A stretch of DNA of 64,000 nucleotides, from NCBI RefSeq assembly GCF_044772865.1, contig NZ_CP173029.1, forward strand, positions 3,596,001 to 3,660,000, given 5' to 3'. The position numbers were made by a program, and so were the translations under genes. Shown here in pieces: positions 26,908-34,857 of this stretch. The first letter of the stretch is position 1. The number at the start of each line of letters is the position of its first letter. This stretch comes from Algirhabdus cladophorae. Its GTDB lineage: Bacteria > Pseudomonadota > Alphaproteobacteria > Rhodobacterales > Rhodobacteraceae. Under the pieces are notes generated by a model, which was given only the letters and a program-made list of their open reading frames with translations, ran no database searches and was not told where the DNA came from.

Positions 26908-27240
26908 TCAAATGTCGATCTTCTCTGCAATGCTTAGGGCATCTTCGACTTCGACGCCCAAGTACCGAATAGTGCTATCGATCTTTGTGTGGCCAAGAAG
27001 CAGTTGTACTGCTCGCAAGTTCCGCGTTTCACGGTAAATTTCAGCGGCCTTCGTCCTGCGCATTGAGTGCGTACCAGTAGCCACTGGGTTCTAAGCCAAT
27101 TGCTGCGACCCAATCCCTGACAAGTCGGCCGTATTGGCGTGTTGAAATGTCGGGATGGTCGTGGAACCGACTTGGATACATGAAGCTGCCTCTCAACTGT
27201 CCGTCGTCAGGGTTTTTGGGACCAATGGCGGCCTGAACTA
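26908..27240 (-). pseudogene. Tyrosine recombinase C-terminal fragment with frameshift
   Basis: Reading the minus strand gives GPKNPDDGQLRGSF...DWVAAIGLEPSGY, then after one extra base GTHSMRRTKAAEIYRETRNLRAVQLLLGHTKIDSTIRYLGVEVEDA. The second part holds the Arg of the H-x-x-R box and the GHT and Tyr motifs of phage-type integrases. An extra T (about 27083) shifts the frame, and the N-terminal half is absent. This is a dead remnant of another mobile element. Confidence 0.75.
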
Positions 27241-27333
27241 AGCGAGAGTTTGGCTCATCTGTTTGGTTTGATTATGCGGCGTATTTGCGGTGATGCAAGC
27301 GCCGCGCTTCGAGCGTTTTTCGTTTGATCCTTT

Positions 27334-27456
27334 ACCCGCTCGATCGCACATGTTGGCAACCAGCGTCGAATCCATCTCATCAACCGATGAAAAGGGTCGA
27401 TCACAGAACTTCATTACATTCTCATGCCCAAAGTGGGTGTCTGCCGTATACCAGTG
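27334..27456 (-). pseudogene. Metallophosphoesterase N-terminal fragment
   Basis: The minus strand encodes HWYTADTHFGHENVMKFCDRPFSSVDEMD, the opening of calcineurin-like phosphoesterases with the metal-binding D-x-H motif. The sequence loses similarity after about 40 residues, so only a fragment remains. Confidence 0.65.
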
Positions 27457-27598
27457 AGCCAAAGCGCTTATCCAAGATTGTGTTCGGTATTCGCAAGATA
27501 GTTTTAGATCTAAGGACAGCAATAAGGGTCAGACTCAGACGGGAGGAACTTCCGGCAAAGGCGGCCAGTCCTGTCAGAATTGCACAGTTATGCGTTCA

Positions 27599-27618
27599 AA
27601 CTGCACTCTTATGCGTTA
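27599..27618. repeat. 20-bp repeat, inverted copy of 11328-11347
   Basis: AACTGCACTCTTATGCGTTA is preceded by a second similar unit, TGCACAGTTATGCGTT, and by TGTCAG at 27573. This tandem structure resembles the end of an IS21-like insertion sequence. It lies 17 bp before the att repeat. Confidence 0.6.
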
Positions 27619-27634
27619 CTAATAATTTTGGAGA

Positions 27635-27682
27635 AATTGGTGAGCCCTGATGGGTTCGAACCATCGACCTACTGATTAAAAG
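27635..27682 (-). repeat. Island attachment site (tRNA-Lys 3' fragment)
   Basis: A 48-bp copy of the tRNA-Lys gene's 3' part, from the anticodon stem to past the CCA. It is identical to 53950-53997. This copy lacks the 5' half, so it is the end of the integrated element distal to the intact tRNA. An inverted repeat follows it directly (GGCGAAAA at 27682-27689 and TTTTCGCC at 27706-27713). Confidence 0.9.
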
Positions 27683-27811
27683 GCGAAAAAAGGCGGTTTC
27701 TCTGGTTTTCGCCTAAACCCGCCAAACAGACATAAATAATTGATTTTGAACATTTATTCTTGACCGTTGCCGCGCTCATCTTTCATGAGTGACGCCATGA
27801 AACGCTGCACA

Positions 27812-27836
27812 GTGCTTCCGATATGCTTCCGGATTT
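27812..27836. repeat. 25-bp direct repeat, second copy at 34211-34235
   Basis: A 25-bp sequence with an internal TGCTTCCG doublet 11 bp apart is repeated exactly at 34211-34235. Here it lies just before the integrase start. It may be an integrase arm site or the edge of a smaller element within the island. Confidence 0.65.
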
Positions 27837-27858
27837 GCAGCCAAACACGGGACCAAGA

Positions 27859-29013
27859 ATGCCAAAACTGACCAAGCGACTAGTGGATAGCATGCCACCA
27901 GAACCCAAAGAACGCATCCATTGGGATGACGATCTGAAGGGGTTTGGTGTGAGGGTCTATCCAACAGGTCGTAAGGTCTATGTCGTGCAGTTTCGTGCAA
28001 ACGGTAGAACCCGCCGCAAGAACCTTGGACAACATGAAGTCCTCACAACTGAGGAAGCACGGCGTGACGCAAAGCTAGTCCAAGCTGATGTTGCCCGTGG
28101 CGCTGATCCGTCCGCTGATCGCAAGGCACGTCTTCGCAGTCCAACAGTTGCAGAACTAGGTGAGCGGTTTTTGACGGACTACGCGGCCTTACATTGCAAA
28201 CCACAAACCCAATACGATTATCGTCATTTGGTGGAAAAGGTTATCAACCCCATCTTGGGACAAATCAAAGTGACTGAGATAAATTTCGAAGACGTCACCC
28301 ACTTCCACCTCAAGCGAAAAGACACACCATACCAAGCCAATCGTGGCCTATCGGTATTGTCCAAGATGATGAACTTGGCCGAAGATTGGGGTTTGCGTGA
28401 CAAAGGCACCAACCCAACCAAGCGCATCAAAAAGTATCATGAGGTCGAAAAGAAACGATACCTTAGCGAAGATGAACAAGAACGCTTAGGAAATTCTCTT
28501 GGCGACCTTCTGCAATCTGGCCACATCAGCCAGCACGTCTTCGCGGCGTTTTACTTACTTCTTCTGACAGGCTGTCGCTTGGGTGAAATCCAAAAGCTAA
28601 AATGGGATTACGTGACCCAAACCCACCTTGAATTGCCCGATAGCAAAACGGGACGGCGGCGTATTCCGTTGCCTAGGGAAGCCAGAATGCTGCTGGATAA
28701 TTTAGAGCGGCGCGAAGGTAACCCTCATGTCATTCTTGGTGTCCATCCTGATGGATACCACCAAAGCCTGCAAAAGAACTGGCGTAAGATCAGAAAACAT
28801 GCTGGCCTCCCCGATGTGCGTATCCACGATCTTCGCCATACCTACGCGTCTGTTGCGGTAATGAATGGTATCGATCCTTTTATGTTGAAGGAAATACTTG
28901 GTCACAAAAACCTATCAACGACACTCAGGTATGCGCACTTATCAGATGATGCGGTTCAAAAGGCGGCTGGACGAATCGCAGGAAAACTCTTCAAAACTTT
29001 GGAGCGAATTTAG
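27859..29013 (+). CDS. Site-specific tyrosine recombinase (integrase) of the tRNA-Lys island
   Basis: A 384-residue integrase with an N-terminal DUF4102-like arm-binding domain (FGVRVYPTGRKVYVVQFRANGR) and a C-terminal catalytic domain: Arg in TGCRLGEIQKL, HDLRHTYAS, then GHKNLSTTLRYAH with the Tyr nucleophile. The start at 27859 gives MPKLTKRLVDS; an ATG 12 codons upstream is also in frame. It lies 176 bp inside the att repeat at 27635, pointing into the island. It is the likely enzyme of insertion at tRNA-Lys. Confidence 0.9.
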   Translation: MPKLTKRLVDSMPPEPKERIHWDDDLKGFGVRVYPTGRKVYVVQFRANGRTRRKNLGQHEVLTTEEARRDAKLVQADVARGADPSADRKARLRSPTVAELGERFLTDYAALHCKPQTQYDYRHLVEKVINPILGQIKVTEINFEDVTHFHLKRKDTPYQANRGLSVLSKMMNLAEDWGLRDKGTNPTKRIKKYHEVEKKRYLSEDEQERLGNSLGDLLQSGHISQHVFAAFYLLLLTGCRLGEIQKLKWDYVTQTHLELPDSKTGRRRIPLPREARMLLDNLERREGNPHVILGVHPDGYHQSLQKNWRKIRKHAGLPDVRIHDLRHTYASVAVMNGIDPFMLKEILGHKNLSTTLRYAHLSDDAVQKAAGRIAGKLFKTLERI

Positions 29014-29174
29014 CCTACTAAAAGCAGGTTTTTTAAAATTTGGTGTTCAAGTCGTTAAGACAAAAAATGTTTAGCGTCAAAATGAGTGCAAAGGTCCGAT
29101 TTAAAACACTAGCCGCCCATCAACTCATATCGGTAAATTAAAGTCATGTTTTACGCTAAACCAACGAGGTTGAT

Positions 29175-29399
29175 ATGACCAAAAATGAGCAAACCAATTC
29201 TCTGAATTCCACCCTAGTCGACGAACGCGAAGCGGCGTCTATCCTCTGCTATTCCATCCGTGCTTTGCAAAATTGGCGGCATCGTGGCGGTGGACCGGAC
29301 TTTGTGAAAGTCTCGTCCCGCTCGGTGCGCTACCGTCGCACTGATCTGGAAAAGTGGATCGCAGACCGCACGATCAGCAACACGGCTCGGTCCATCTAA
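29175..29399 (+). CDS. AlpA/excisionase-type helix-turn-helix protein
   Basis: A 74-residue protein with a MerR-like helix-turn-helix: LVDEREAASILCYSIRALQNWRHRGGGPDFVKVSSRSVRYRRTDLEKWI. Proteins of this type act as excisionases or activators of integrase genes in integrated elements. An ACGAGGTTGAT ribosome site precedes the ATG. It follows the integrase on the same strand. Confidence 0.8.
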   Translation: MTKNEQTNSLNSTLVDEREAASILCYSIRALQNWRHRGGGPDFVKVSSRSVRYRRTDLEKWIADRTISNTARSI

Positions 29400-29537
29400 A
29401 AAACCAATTTTGCCTCGAAGGGCTTGGCAGCACCTTTGAGGATTTTGGGGCCGGAAGGCTTTCAAACGGGCGCGAGGCATCGCCGCTTCGCGCCCTTTCT
29501 ATGTCTGCCGCCAACTTTAATGGAAAGGATTTCCACC

Positions 29538-29759
29538 ATGTCAAAACAACCTGCCTACAAGTTCCGGCTTGGACTTATCACCGCAACGATTTGGGAAAAC
29601 GACGGCTTCTATTCAGTCGACCTCTCTCGTTCTTACAAAGATGCAGATGGCCACTGGAACAGCACAAATAGCTATGGCCACGCCGACCTTTTGAACATCG
29701 CCAAATCCGCAGAACGCGCAGAAAACTGGATCGCGAGGCAGCAAAATGCACCCAAATAA
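29538..29759 (+). CDS. Small mobile-element protein of unknown function
   Basis: A 73-residue protein (FRLGLITATIWENDGFYSVDLSRSYKDADGHW...ADLLNIAKSAERAENWI). The beta-strand-rich pattern with a terminal helix suggests a small nucleic-acid-binding fold. It overlaps the start of the replication-type gene by 14 nt and so belongs to that module. The ATG at 29538 is chosen for its AAAGGA ribosome site. Confidence 0.65.
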   Translation: MSKQPAYKFRLGLITATIWENDGFYSVDLSRSYKDADGHWNSTNSYGHADLLNIAKSAERAENWIARQQNAPK

Positions 29760-31134
29760 CGCACCCGACCAAACCCCAATTCGGCCCCAAAACCCAAGCT
29801 GCCCCGCCGGAGGCACTAACGAGGCCAAATTGCCGCCCGATCAAACCACTCGTGGGCAAAGGGGGGTGATAGTAACACCCCCCTCTAGAAATACATCTCA
29901 CCCGATGACTGTGGTGCATCGTGGTTTCGACACGCTGACACTGGCAGTCAAAGCCACCATCGGCACAAGCTTTTTTGAAACGCTTCAAGAAGCCAAAGAC
30001 CGCGCTGAAAAAGAACGCCGCGATGTGCAAGTAGACTACCGAGGCATCACCTTTTTGCTCAAACCTCATGGCGGCGCGGGCTACGCATTTATCGCAAGCG
30101 GGGGCAAAGACGGGGCGAACTGGGCGTTCAAGAAACCAAACGCCAAAGACCCATGGGGCATCCGCGTCACCTTTGGGTCGTTCTTTTTGGCGATGTATGG
30201 TTTAGGGGCGGCGAAAGCACATCTTGATGAGACATTGGGCAGTCTTGGCATCCGTTTTGCTGCCAAAGATATCAGTATAGGTCGCGCCGATTATTGCGTA
30301 GATATCTGTGCTAATGAGTTCGCGCTGGAACCAGACAATTTTGTCATGCACAGCAAAACTGACTGAAACGATCATGTCACTGACACCGATCAAAGGGTCA
30401 ATGGAAAGTCAGGCCGTGTCACGTCAGTAACCATCGGTAAATCCACAAACCGCCAAGTGATCGTTTACAACAAAACGGACGAAGTGATCGCAAAGCGCAA
30501 GCTGCATTGGTTTGAAATCTGGAACCATAATTTGCAGAAATGTCCTGAAACGGCGGGTAATGTCATGTTCGGAAATGTCCGGAAATATGCTGAAAATGCA
30601 GACGAAATGTCCTGCAACGAAACGAAAAGACCTGAAAAACACATCGTTTGGCGGGTCGAGTTTAGGGCAGGCAAAAAACTTTTAAAAGACCGCTGGGGCA
30701 TCCGGACATGGGAAGACTTCTTTGACCGCTTTGGCGACTGTTGCCGCGAGATAGGCGAAGTCATCAAATACACCAAACCGTCGCAAACAGACCCAAACCG
30801 TGCGCGGTGGCCGTTGCATCCACTCTGGCAATTGGCGTGTTCAGAAATCAACGATGATCTTTTTGAACTGCGAAGTGGTGCCGATCCAAACCCGATCAAA
30901 GAGGTTGAACGCGAAGAACACATTGCCCTCATTCTGCGCAACATTCTTGGATGCAGCATCACTGTCGCGGCTTTAGAAGGCGCGGAACGCGAAGACCTGC
31001 CCAAAGCCATTGATACCATCGCAACCAAGCTGAAAGCCAAAATGCAAGCCGATCCAAAGAGGTCTGCAAAGCAGTTACAGGATGCAAAGGAAAGGTATGT
31101 TTTTATGGCCCATGTAGGAAAAACTCACCATTAG
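29746..31134 (+). pseudogene. Replication-initiation-factor-like gene broken by an in-frame TGA
   Basis: Codons 1-206 read a protein with MTVVHRGFDTLTLAVKATI near residue 54 and SIGRADYCVDICA near residue 185. A TGA at 30364-30366 follows HSKTD, and the same frame continues as NDHVTDTDQRVNGKSGRVTSV to a stop at 31134. There is no frameshift. From remembered relatives I expect Arg at the TGA, a CGA to TGA change, but no alignment was made. The two parts together look like a rolling-circle-type initiator of integrated elements, though that family call is tentative. Readthrough or restart downstream cannot be excluded. Confidence 0.65.
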
Positions 31135-31544
31135 TGTGTTTTGATCAAGGACCATCCAACTCAAAATCGGATAGTCCTATGGGCGGGCACCGGACTTTCG
31201 CTGCGGTCGCAGTATCCAAATCTCTGAACGAGAGAGCAGACGTTCAATCAACTAGATAGGTATAAGCAATTCCTCGCTTTGAGGTCGTGCGGCTGTAACA
31301 AAACCAACTATAGACATTAATTTCAACTTTCGGGTGCCCCACTGTACTTGCCGGTCATCGTCTTGGCCCAAGCAAAATGCAAATTTCTTAACAGAATCTT
31401 CAAGGTAAGTTCTGTAGCCTCAGTTGCTGTTGAGGGTTTCCCTATACCCTTGTAGCGGGGCTTGTTTTTTTGTCCGCAACGTTGCAAAACACTGAAAATA
31501 AGTGTCAGCTGTAAAGGCTTGTTGACACAAGAAAGGGCAAAAAT
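31135..31544. other. Non-coding stretch
   Basis: About 410 bp with no supported gene. It includes a TTCGCTGCG-type motif at 31196-31204. Confidence 0.5.
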
Positions 31545-32345
31545 TTGGCTTGGAGACCTGTACATCCAAGGCACGCGATTGAGCGAGCCAGAATAATCGT
31601 GATGTTCAAGGGGCAGCTGCCTGCCAAATTTTTGCGCAAGTTAGCTTCTGACTCGGAAGAGCGAAGGTTGGAGCTGGGCTTCAGTTCTATGAACTGGCGT
31701 GAAGGACACTCGTTTCAAATCGGTGGCCCTGCAGTTTCTATAAATAGTGGACCGGCACAGTTGTTTGGATGGGACTGGCAAAACTTGTCGACTGGTAACG
31801 TTCCCCTTGAAACCTTGGTTTTGGAAAACCAGAGCCTTATATATGAAACAATCGACTACACACGTTGGGCAGATTTTTCTGCAAGGTTTGAAAATGTTGC
31901 CTTGCCAGTCCTTGAAGAAGTCCTTCGACTTGTGGACATTTCGAATTTGGTTTTGGAATACGTTGACCGGTTTGTATTCGAAGGCCCCGCAGCAGAAGCA
32001 CGCGCTGACGGTGTTTTGAGTGAAGCGTTTGTTAGTCTGCCGGAAGCTGCAAGAACCGGTCCAGCTGCATGGCATTCACATCTCGGTTGGTTTGAAGAGA
32101 TTGAAGGCCATTCGATGTTAGTTAATCAGAATGTCGATGCGCAAGACGGTAGTTTCCAAGTCGATGGCCCGGCTGTTCGTAGCCTGCAAGTATATACGAA
32201 GACGGATTTGCGCCCTAGAGATTATGAGAACGGTTATGAGGGGCTACGTCCTGCCATGAACGCAATGCATGTGAAGTCTAAGCAGCTTGTCTATGATATT
32301 TTAACGCCAGATATGCGTCAGCGCATTGGTATGGAAGGTTCTTGA
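31545..32345 (+). CDS. TIGR04255-family protein
   Basis: A 266-residue protein matching the sporadically distributed TIGR04255 family: a central NLVLEYVDRFVFEG segment and a C-terminal AMHVKSKQLVYDILTPDMRQRIGM. Its biochemical role is unknown. Such proteins occur patchily, often in accessory loci. It leads a three-gene unit, with the next start one base past its stop. A later ATG at 31602 (MFKGQLPAKF) is an alternative start. Confidence 0.7.
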   Translation: MAWRPVHPRHAIERARIIVMFKGQLPAKFLRKLASDSEERRLELGFSSMNWREGHSFQIGGPAVSINSGPAQLFGWDWQNLSTGNVPLETLVLENQSLIYETIDYTRWADFSARFENVALPVLEEVLRLVDISNLVLEYVDRFVFEGPAAEARADGVLSEAFVSLPEAARTGPAAWHSHLGWFEEIEGHSMLVNQNVDAQDGSFQVDGPAVRSLQVYTKTDLRPRDYENGYEGLRPAMNAMHVKSKQLVYDILTPDMRQRIGMEGS

Positions 32346-32346
32346 G

Positions 32347-32913
32347 ATGAATGAAGTGAATAGATCAAGTTCAGTCACGGATTTTGCGTGGATCTCTGCT
32401 GCTGCTTTTGTTGCAGGTGTTGCGTCGGTAACTGCCTCTCCAGCTAGCGCCAATATAGATTACCGCAGGCAACTCGAAAAAGCGCCAGAAATTTCTCCGT
32501 GGGCCGACATAGCAAGCACTTCCACAGATGGCTTTGTGCCTATCGGCGGGCCTCTGTCATATGAGAGCTGGTATTTTGAGGTTTCTGATCGAATGGTTGC
32601 TCTTTCTGAGAAGCAAGATGGTTGGAAAGGGCCTGAAAGCCAAAGTGTGTTGGCTTTAGCATTTGAGCACGCCAACCATCTTTTACGGAAGTTGGCTGTA
32701 GATGGGATTGACCGTCGACCTACAGTCGGACTGGATTACGAAGGCACATTTTCGTTTGCCTGGTCTGACGGTCATTTAAGCATAGATTTGACCGTATACG
32801 ATGACGGAACATACTCATATTTTGCAACTGATGGTGTGCGTTCTGCGACTGCCGATGATGCGCTCATTAATGAGCGGTTGTGCCCACAATTGCTTGGTTT
32901 GCTGTTGAGTTAG
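32347..32913 (+). CDS. Hypothetical protein, second gene of the TIGR04255 unit
   Basis: A 188-residue protein with a hydrophobic segment near residues 14-35 (ISAAAFVAGVASVTASPAS) that may be a signal or membrane anchor. The remainder is strand-rich (TVGLDYEGTFSFAWSDGHLSIDLTVYDDGTYSYF). The ATG follows the previous stop by one base. I do not recognise the family. Confidence 0.65.
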   Translation: MNEVNRSSSVTDFAWISAAAFVAGVASVTASPASANIDYRRQLEKAPEISPWADIASTSTDGFVPIGGPLSYESWYFEVSDRMVALSEKQDGWKGPESQSVLALAFEHANHLLRKLAVDGIDRRPTVGLDYEGTFSFAWSDGHLSIDLTVYDDGTYSYFATDGVRSATADDALINERLCPQLLGLLLS

Positions 32914-32920
32914 TCCGGAC

Positions 32921-33376
32921 GTGCCTGAAACTGCAGTAGATTTACATCGCCTGATTTGGTCTCCCGATGATTTTGATGGAGAAACACTCACTACATCCGC
33001 TTTTCCCAAAAATGACCTAATGGGCGGCGAAAGATATCTAAGTGTTTCCAGAACAGACATTTTGGATGCTGACGCTGAACTTAGAACGGCATCCGGTCAG
33101 GCCGCATCTGATAGTGGGAATGTTGTGAGGGAAGAAGCCATGTCTGTGATATTGAATTGCGGTGATGTCTGCAATGCCGAGGACGACAAGGGTGTTCAGC
33201 CGTTTGTTGTAACTAATGAGCCGATTCCAAATGAGAATGAAGCGCACTGTGGAATCCGTAACTCCACCGATACGCGGAGTCGTGGGTATATTAATCAACT
33301 GCGTGCGATCCTCGTTCGTTTAGCTTCGCAACCGCAGAAACTTGATGATTTCCTATCTAGCATACAAAATAAGTAG
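32921..33376 (+). CDS. Hypothetical protein, third gene of the TIGR04255 unit
   Basis: A 151-residue protein of unknown function that starts 7 bp after the previous stop. The N-terminal half has LHRLIWSPDDFDGETLTTSAFPKNDL, and a second block ends in a helical tail. No known domain is visible. The tight spacing makes it part of the same operon. Confidence 0.6.
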   Translation: MPETAVDLHRLIWSPDDFDGETLTTSAFPKNDLMGGERYLSVSRTDILDADAELRTASGQAASDSGNVVREEAMSVILNCGDVCNAEDDKGVQPFVVTNEPIPNENEAHCGIRNSTDTRSRGYINQLRAILVRLASQPQKLDDFLSSIQNK

Positions 33377-33503
33377 TCTTTAGCCAGAAACAGAAATCAA
33401 AAAAACTAACTAGCGTGGGTCGTGAATGGCTGGTTCGACGGGCCGCACCGCAGCATCCCGATTGGCAAGTGAACGGCAGCAATGGGCCGTTTGTACAACT
33501 TGC

Positions 33504-34047
33504 TCATTCCCTCACCTTGAATTTCCCGCGATGTTTTGCTGCCATGCGCCAGAGTTTTTTTGCAGGCATCTTCAGGTTCTAAATGTCAGTAAATACCACC
33601 GGAGAACTTTGCCCAATCCAATGCTAAGCCGCGTTGTACCAATAGGGCAGAAATATCGATCCCATTGGGCAAGTAACACTTTGCGACAACCCTGTCGTAA
33701 CTCATCCCGTGTTGCACTTTGGCTGTAATGACCTGCCCTTTACACATTTTGATAACTTCATATTTCGCCTTCTGCCCGTATGGTTGATCCAGTTCAGGGG
33801 CATCTATTCCAGCTAATCGAATGCGTGTTCCGCTAATAAAAATGGTGTCGCCATCGATCACGTGGCACTTGCCTTTGATTGTGGAACCTGTGGGATGTTT
33901 GCTTGTCGAAGCGACGGATTTATCGGCACGCTTGGGTAGGAAGCTGGCGACTTTACTTTGGGTTTTAGGAACGTGTTGCGAAGAGGTCTTCTGCCTATCT
34001 GAACCAAAAAGAAGCCGAAAAATTGTTTTCCACATGTATCCATCCAA
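33504..34047 (-). pseudogene. Staphylococcal-nuclease-like gene with premature TGA
   Basis: The minus strand encodes a thermonuclease-like protein: CHVIDGDTIFISGTRIRLAGIDAPELDQPYGQKAKYEVI and VVAKCYLPNGIDISALLVQRGLALDW. A TGA at 33586-33588 follows GGIY. The same frame continues HLEPEDACKKLWRMAAKHRG and stops at 33504. Relatives read Y-R-H-L-E here, so a CGA codon has probably become TGA. The truncated product lacks the last strand of the fold. Confidence 0.7.
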
Positions 34048-34419
34048 TCTCCCTATGCGTGTGTATTTGCCATAGAATTTAGGAAGGCCTAGAGCTTAGT
34101 AGAAGGTAGGTTTCTTCAGGAAATGGGAAATCCTGCTCGGGATCGACAAACAGACAGAATCAGCACATGCGGCTCTGTTGCGTCGATACATCAGTAGATC
34201 GACCAAAATCGTGCTTCCGATATGCTTCCGGATTTTGTATGATGCAAAGCAGCAAGCAGCATCAAGTGCTTAAGTGATTGATTTTATTTGTATAAGATGA
34301 CAGGAAGTTTGTCGCCTAAAAATTGTTAAGCTAATTGAAATTACAAGGTAAATCCATTTCATTTTGACACGATGTTGGAGCTTTTCGACACTTCCTATGA
34401 CGCTTTTTAAAATATGCAC
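34048..34419. other. Non-coding stretch
   Basis: About 370 bp with no supported gene. It holds the 25-bp repeat at 34211 and, just before it near 34189-34203, a short tRNA-Lys-like string (ATCAGTAGATCGACC) that differs from the tRNA in a few bases. Confidence 0.5.
34211..34235. repeat. 25-bp direct repeat, first copy at 27812-27836
   Basis: This is an exact copy of the sequence before the integrase. The integrase-replication-TIGR04255 part of the island lies between the two copies. Confidence 0.65.
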
Positions 34420-34788
34420 CTATTCGTCTTGAGTCCCGTAAATCGCGTCTAGGCTGTCCAAAACTACTCTTAGTTCATGTCTAAAATGCTTAACCTGTTC
34501 CTCCGCCAACGCATTATCTCGTCCAGCCAACTTCAAGACTACCGCAAGCACGGTGTCGGAATGCCTCATCAATTCAATCAAGTGCTCTCCAGAGGGTCCG
34601 TAGTATCCTAAAATCCAGTTTTTTGCTGTTCGATCATTCACACCGGTCCATTTAGTTATCGTTTTGGCAGCACGCCCTGCGCCGCCCAAATCATGCACCA
34701 ATGCTGCACTGATCGCCTCTCGATATTCTGCCTGAGAAATCGTGCCTTGGCGCGTCCTATGAAAGATGTTGCCCTTTTTATGAAACAT
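34420..34788 (-). CDS. Hypothetical helix-turn-helix-like protein
   Basis: A 122-residue helical protein with KTITKWTGVNDRTAKNWILGYYGPSGEHLIELMRHSD, which resembles a DNA-binding helix-turn-helix. It is divergent from the large recombinase gene, 70 bp away, and may regulate it. Similar proteins accompany such recombinases in alphaproteobacteria, from memory. Confidence 0.6.
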   Translation of the reverse strand: MFHKKGNIFHRTRQGTISQAEYREAISAALVHDLGGAGRAAKTITKWTGVNDRTAKNWILGYYGPSGEHLIELMRHSDTVLAVVLKLAGRDNALAEEQVKHFRHELRVVLDSLDAIYGTQDE

Positions 34789-34857
34789 GTTTCCGTCTCT
34801 CCCTCGCTAAGATCAAAAGGAGATTCGCTAAGCCTTAGTACGGAATTGCAAATTTGA

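Noticed and set aside
11535..31204. Scattered TTCGCTGCG motif as a functional repeat
   Set aside because: Copies are short, degenerate and without fixed spacing; they may be remnants or common background sequence.
29746..34047. TGA read as an amino acid across the island
   Set aside because: Most island genes end cleanly at TGA, including TGA in overlapping start-stop pairs, so recoding is unlikely; two nonsense changes are simpler.
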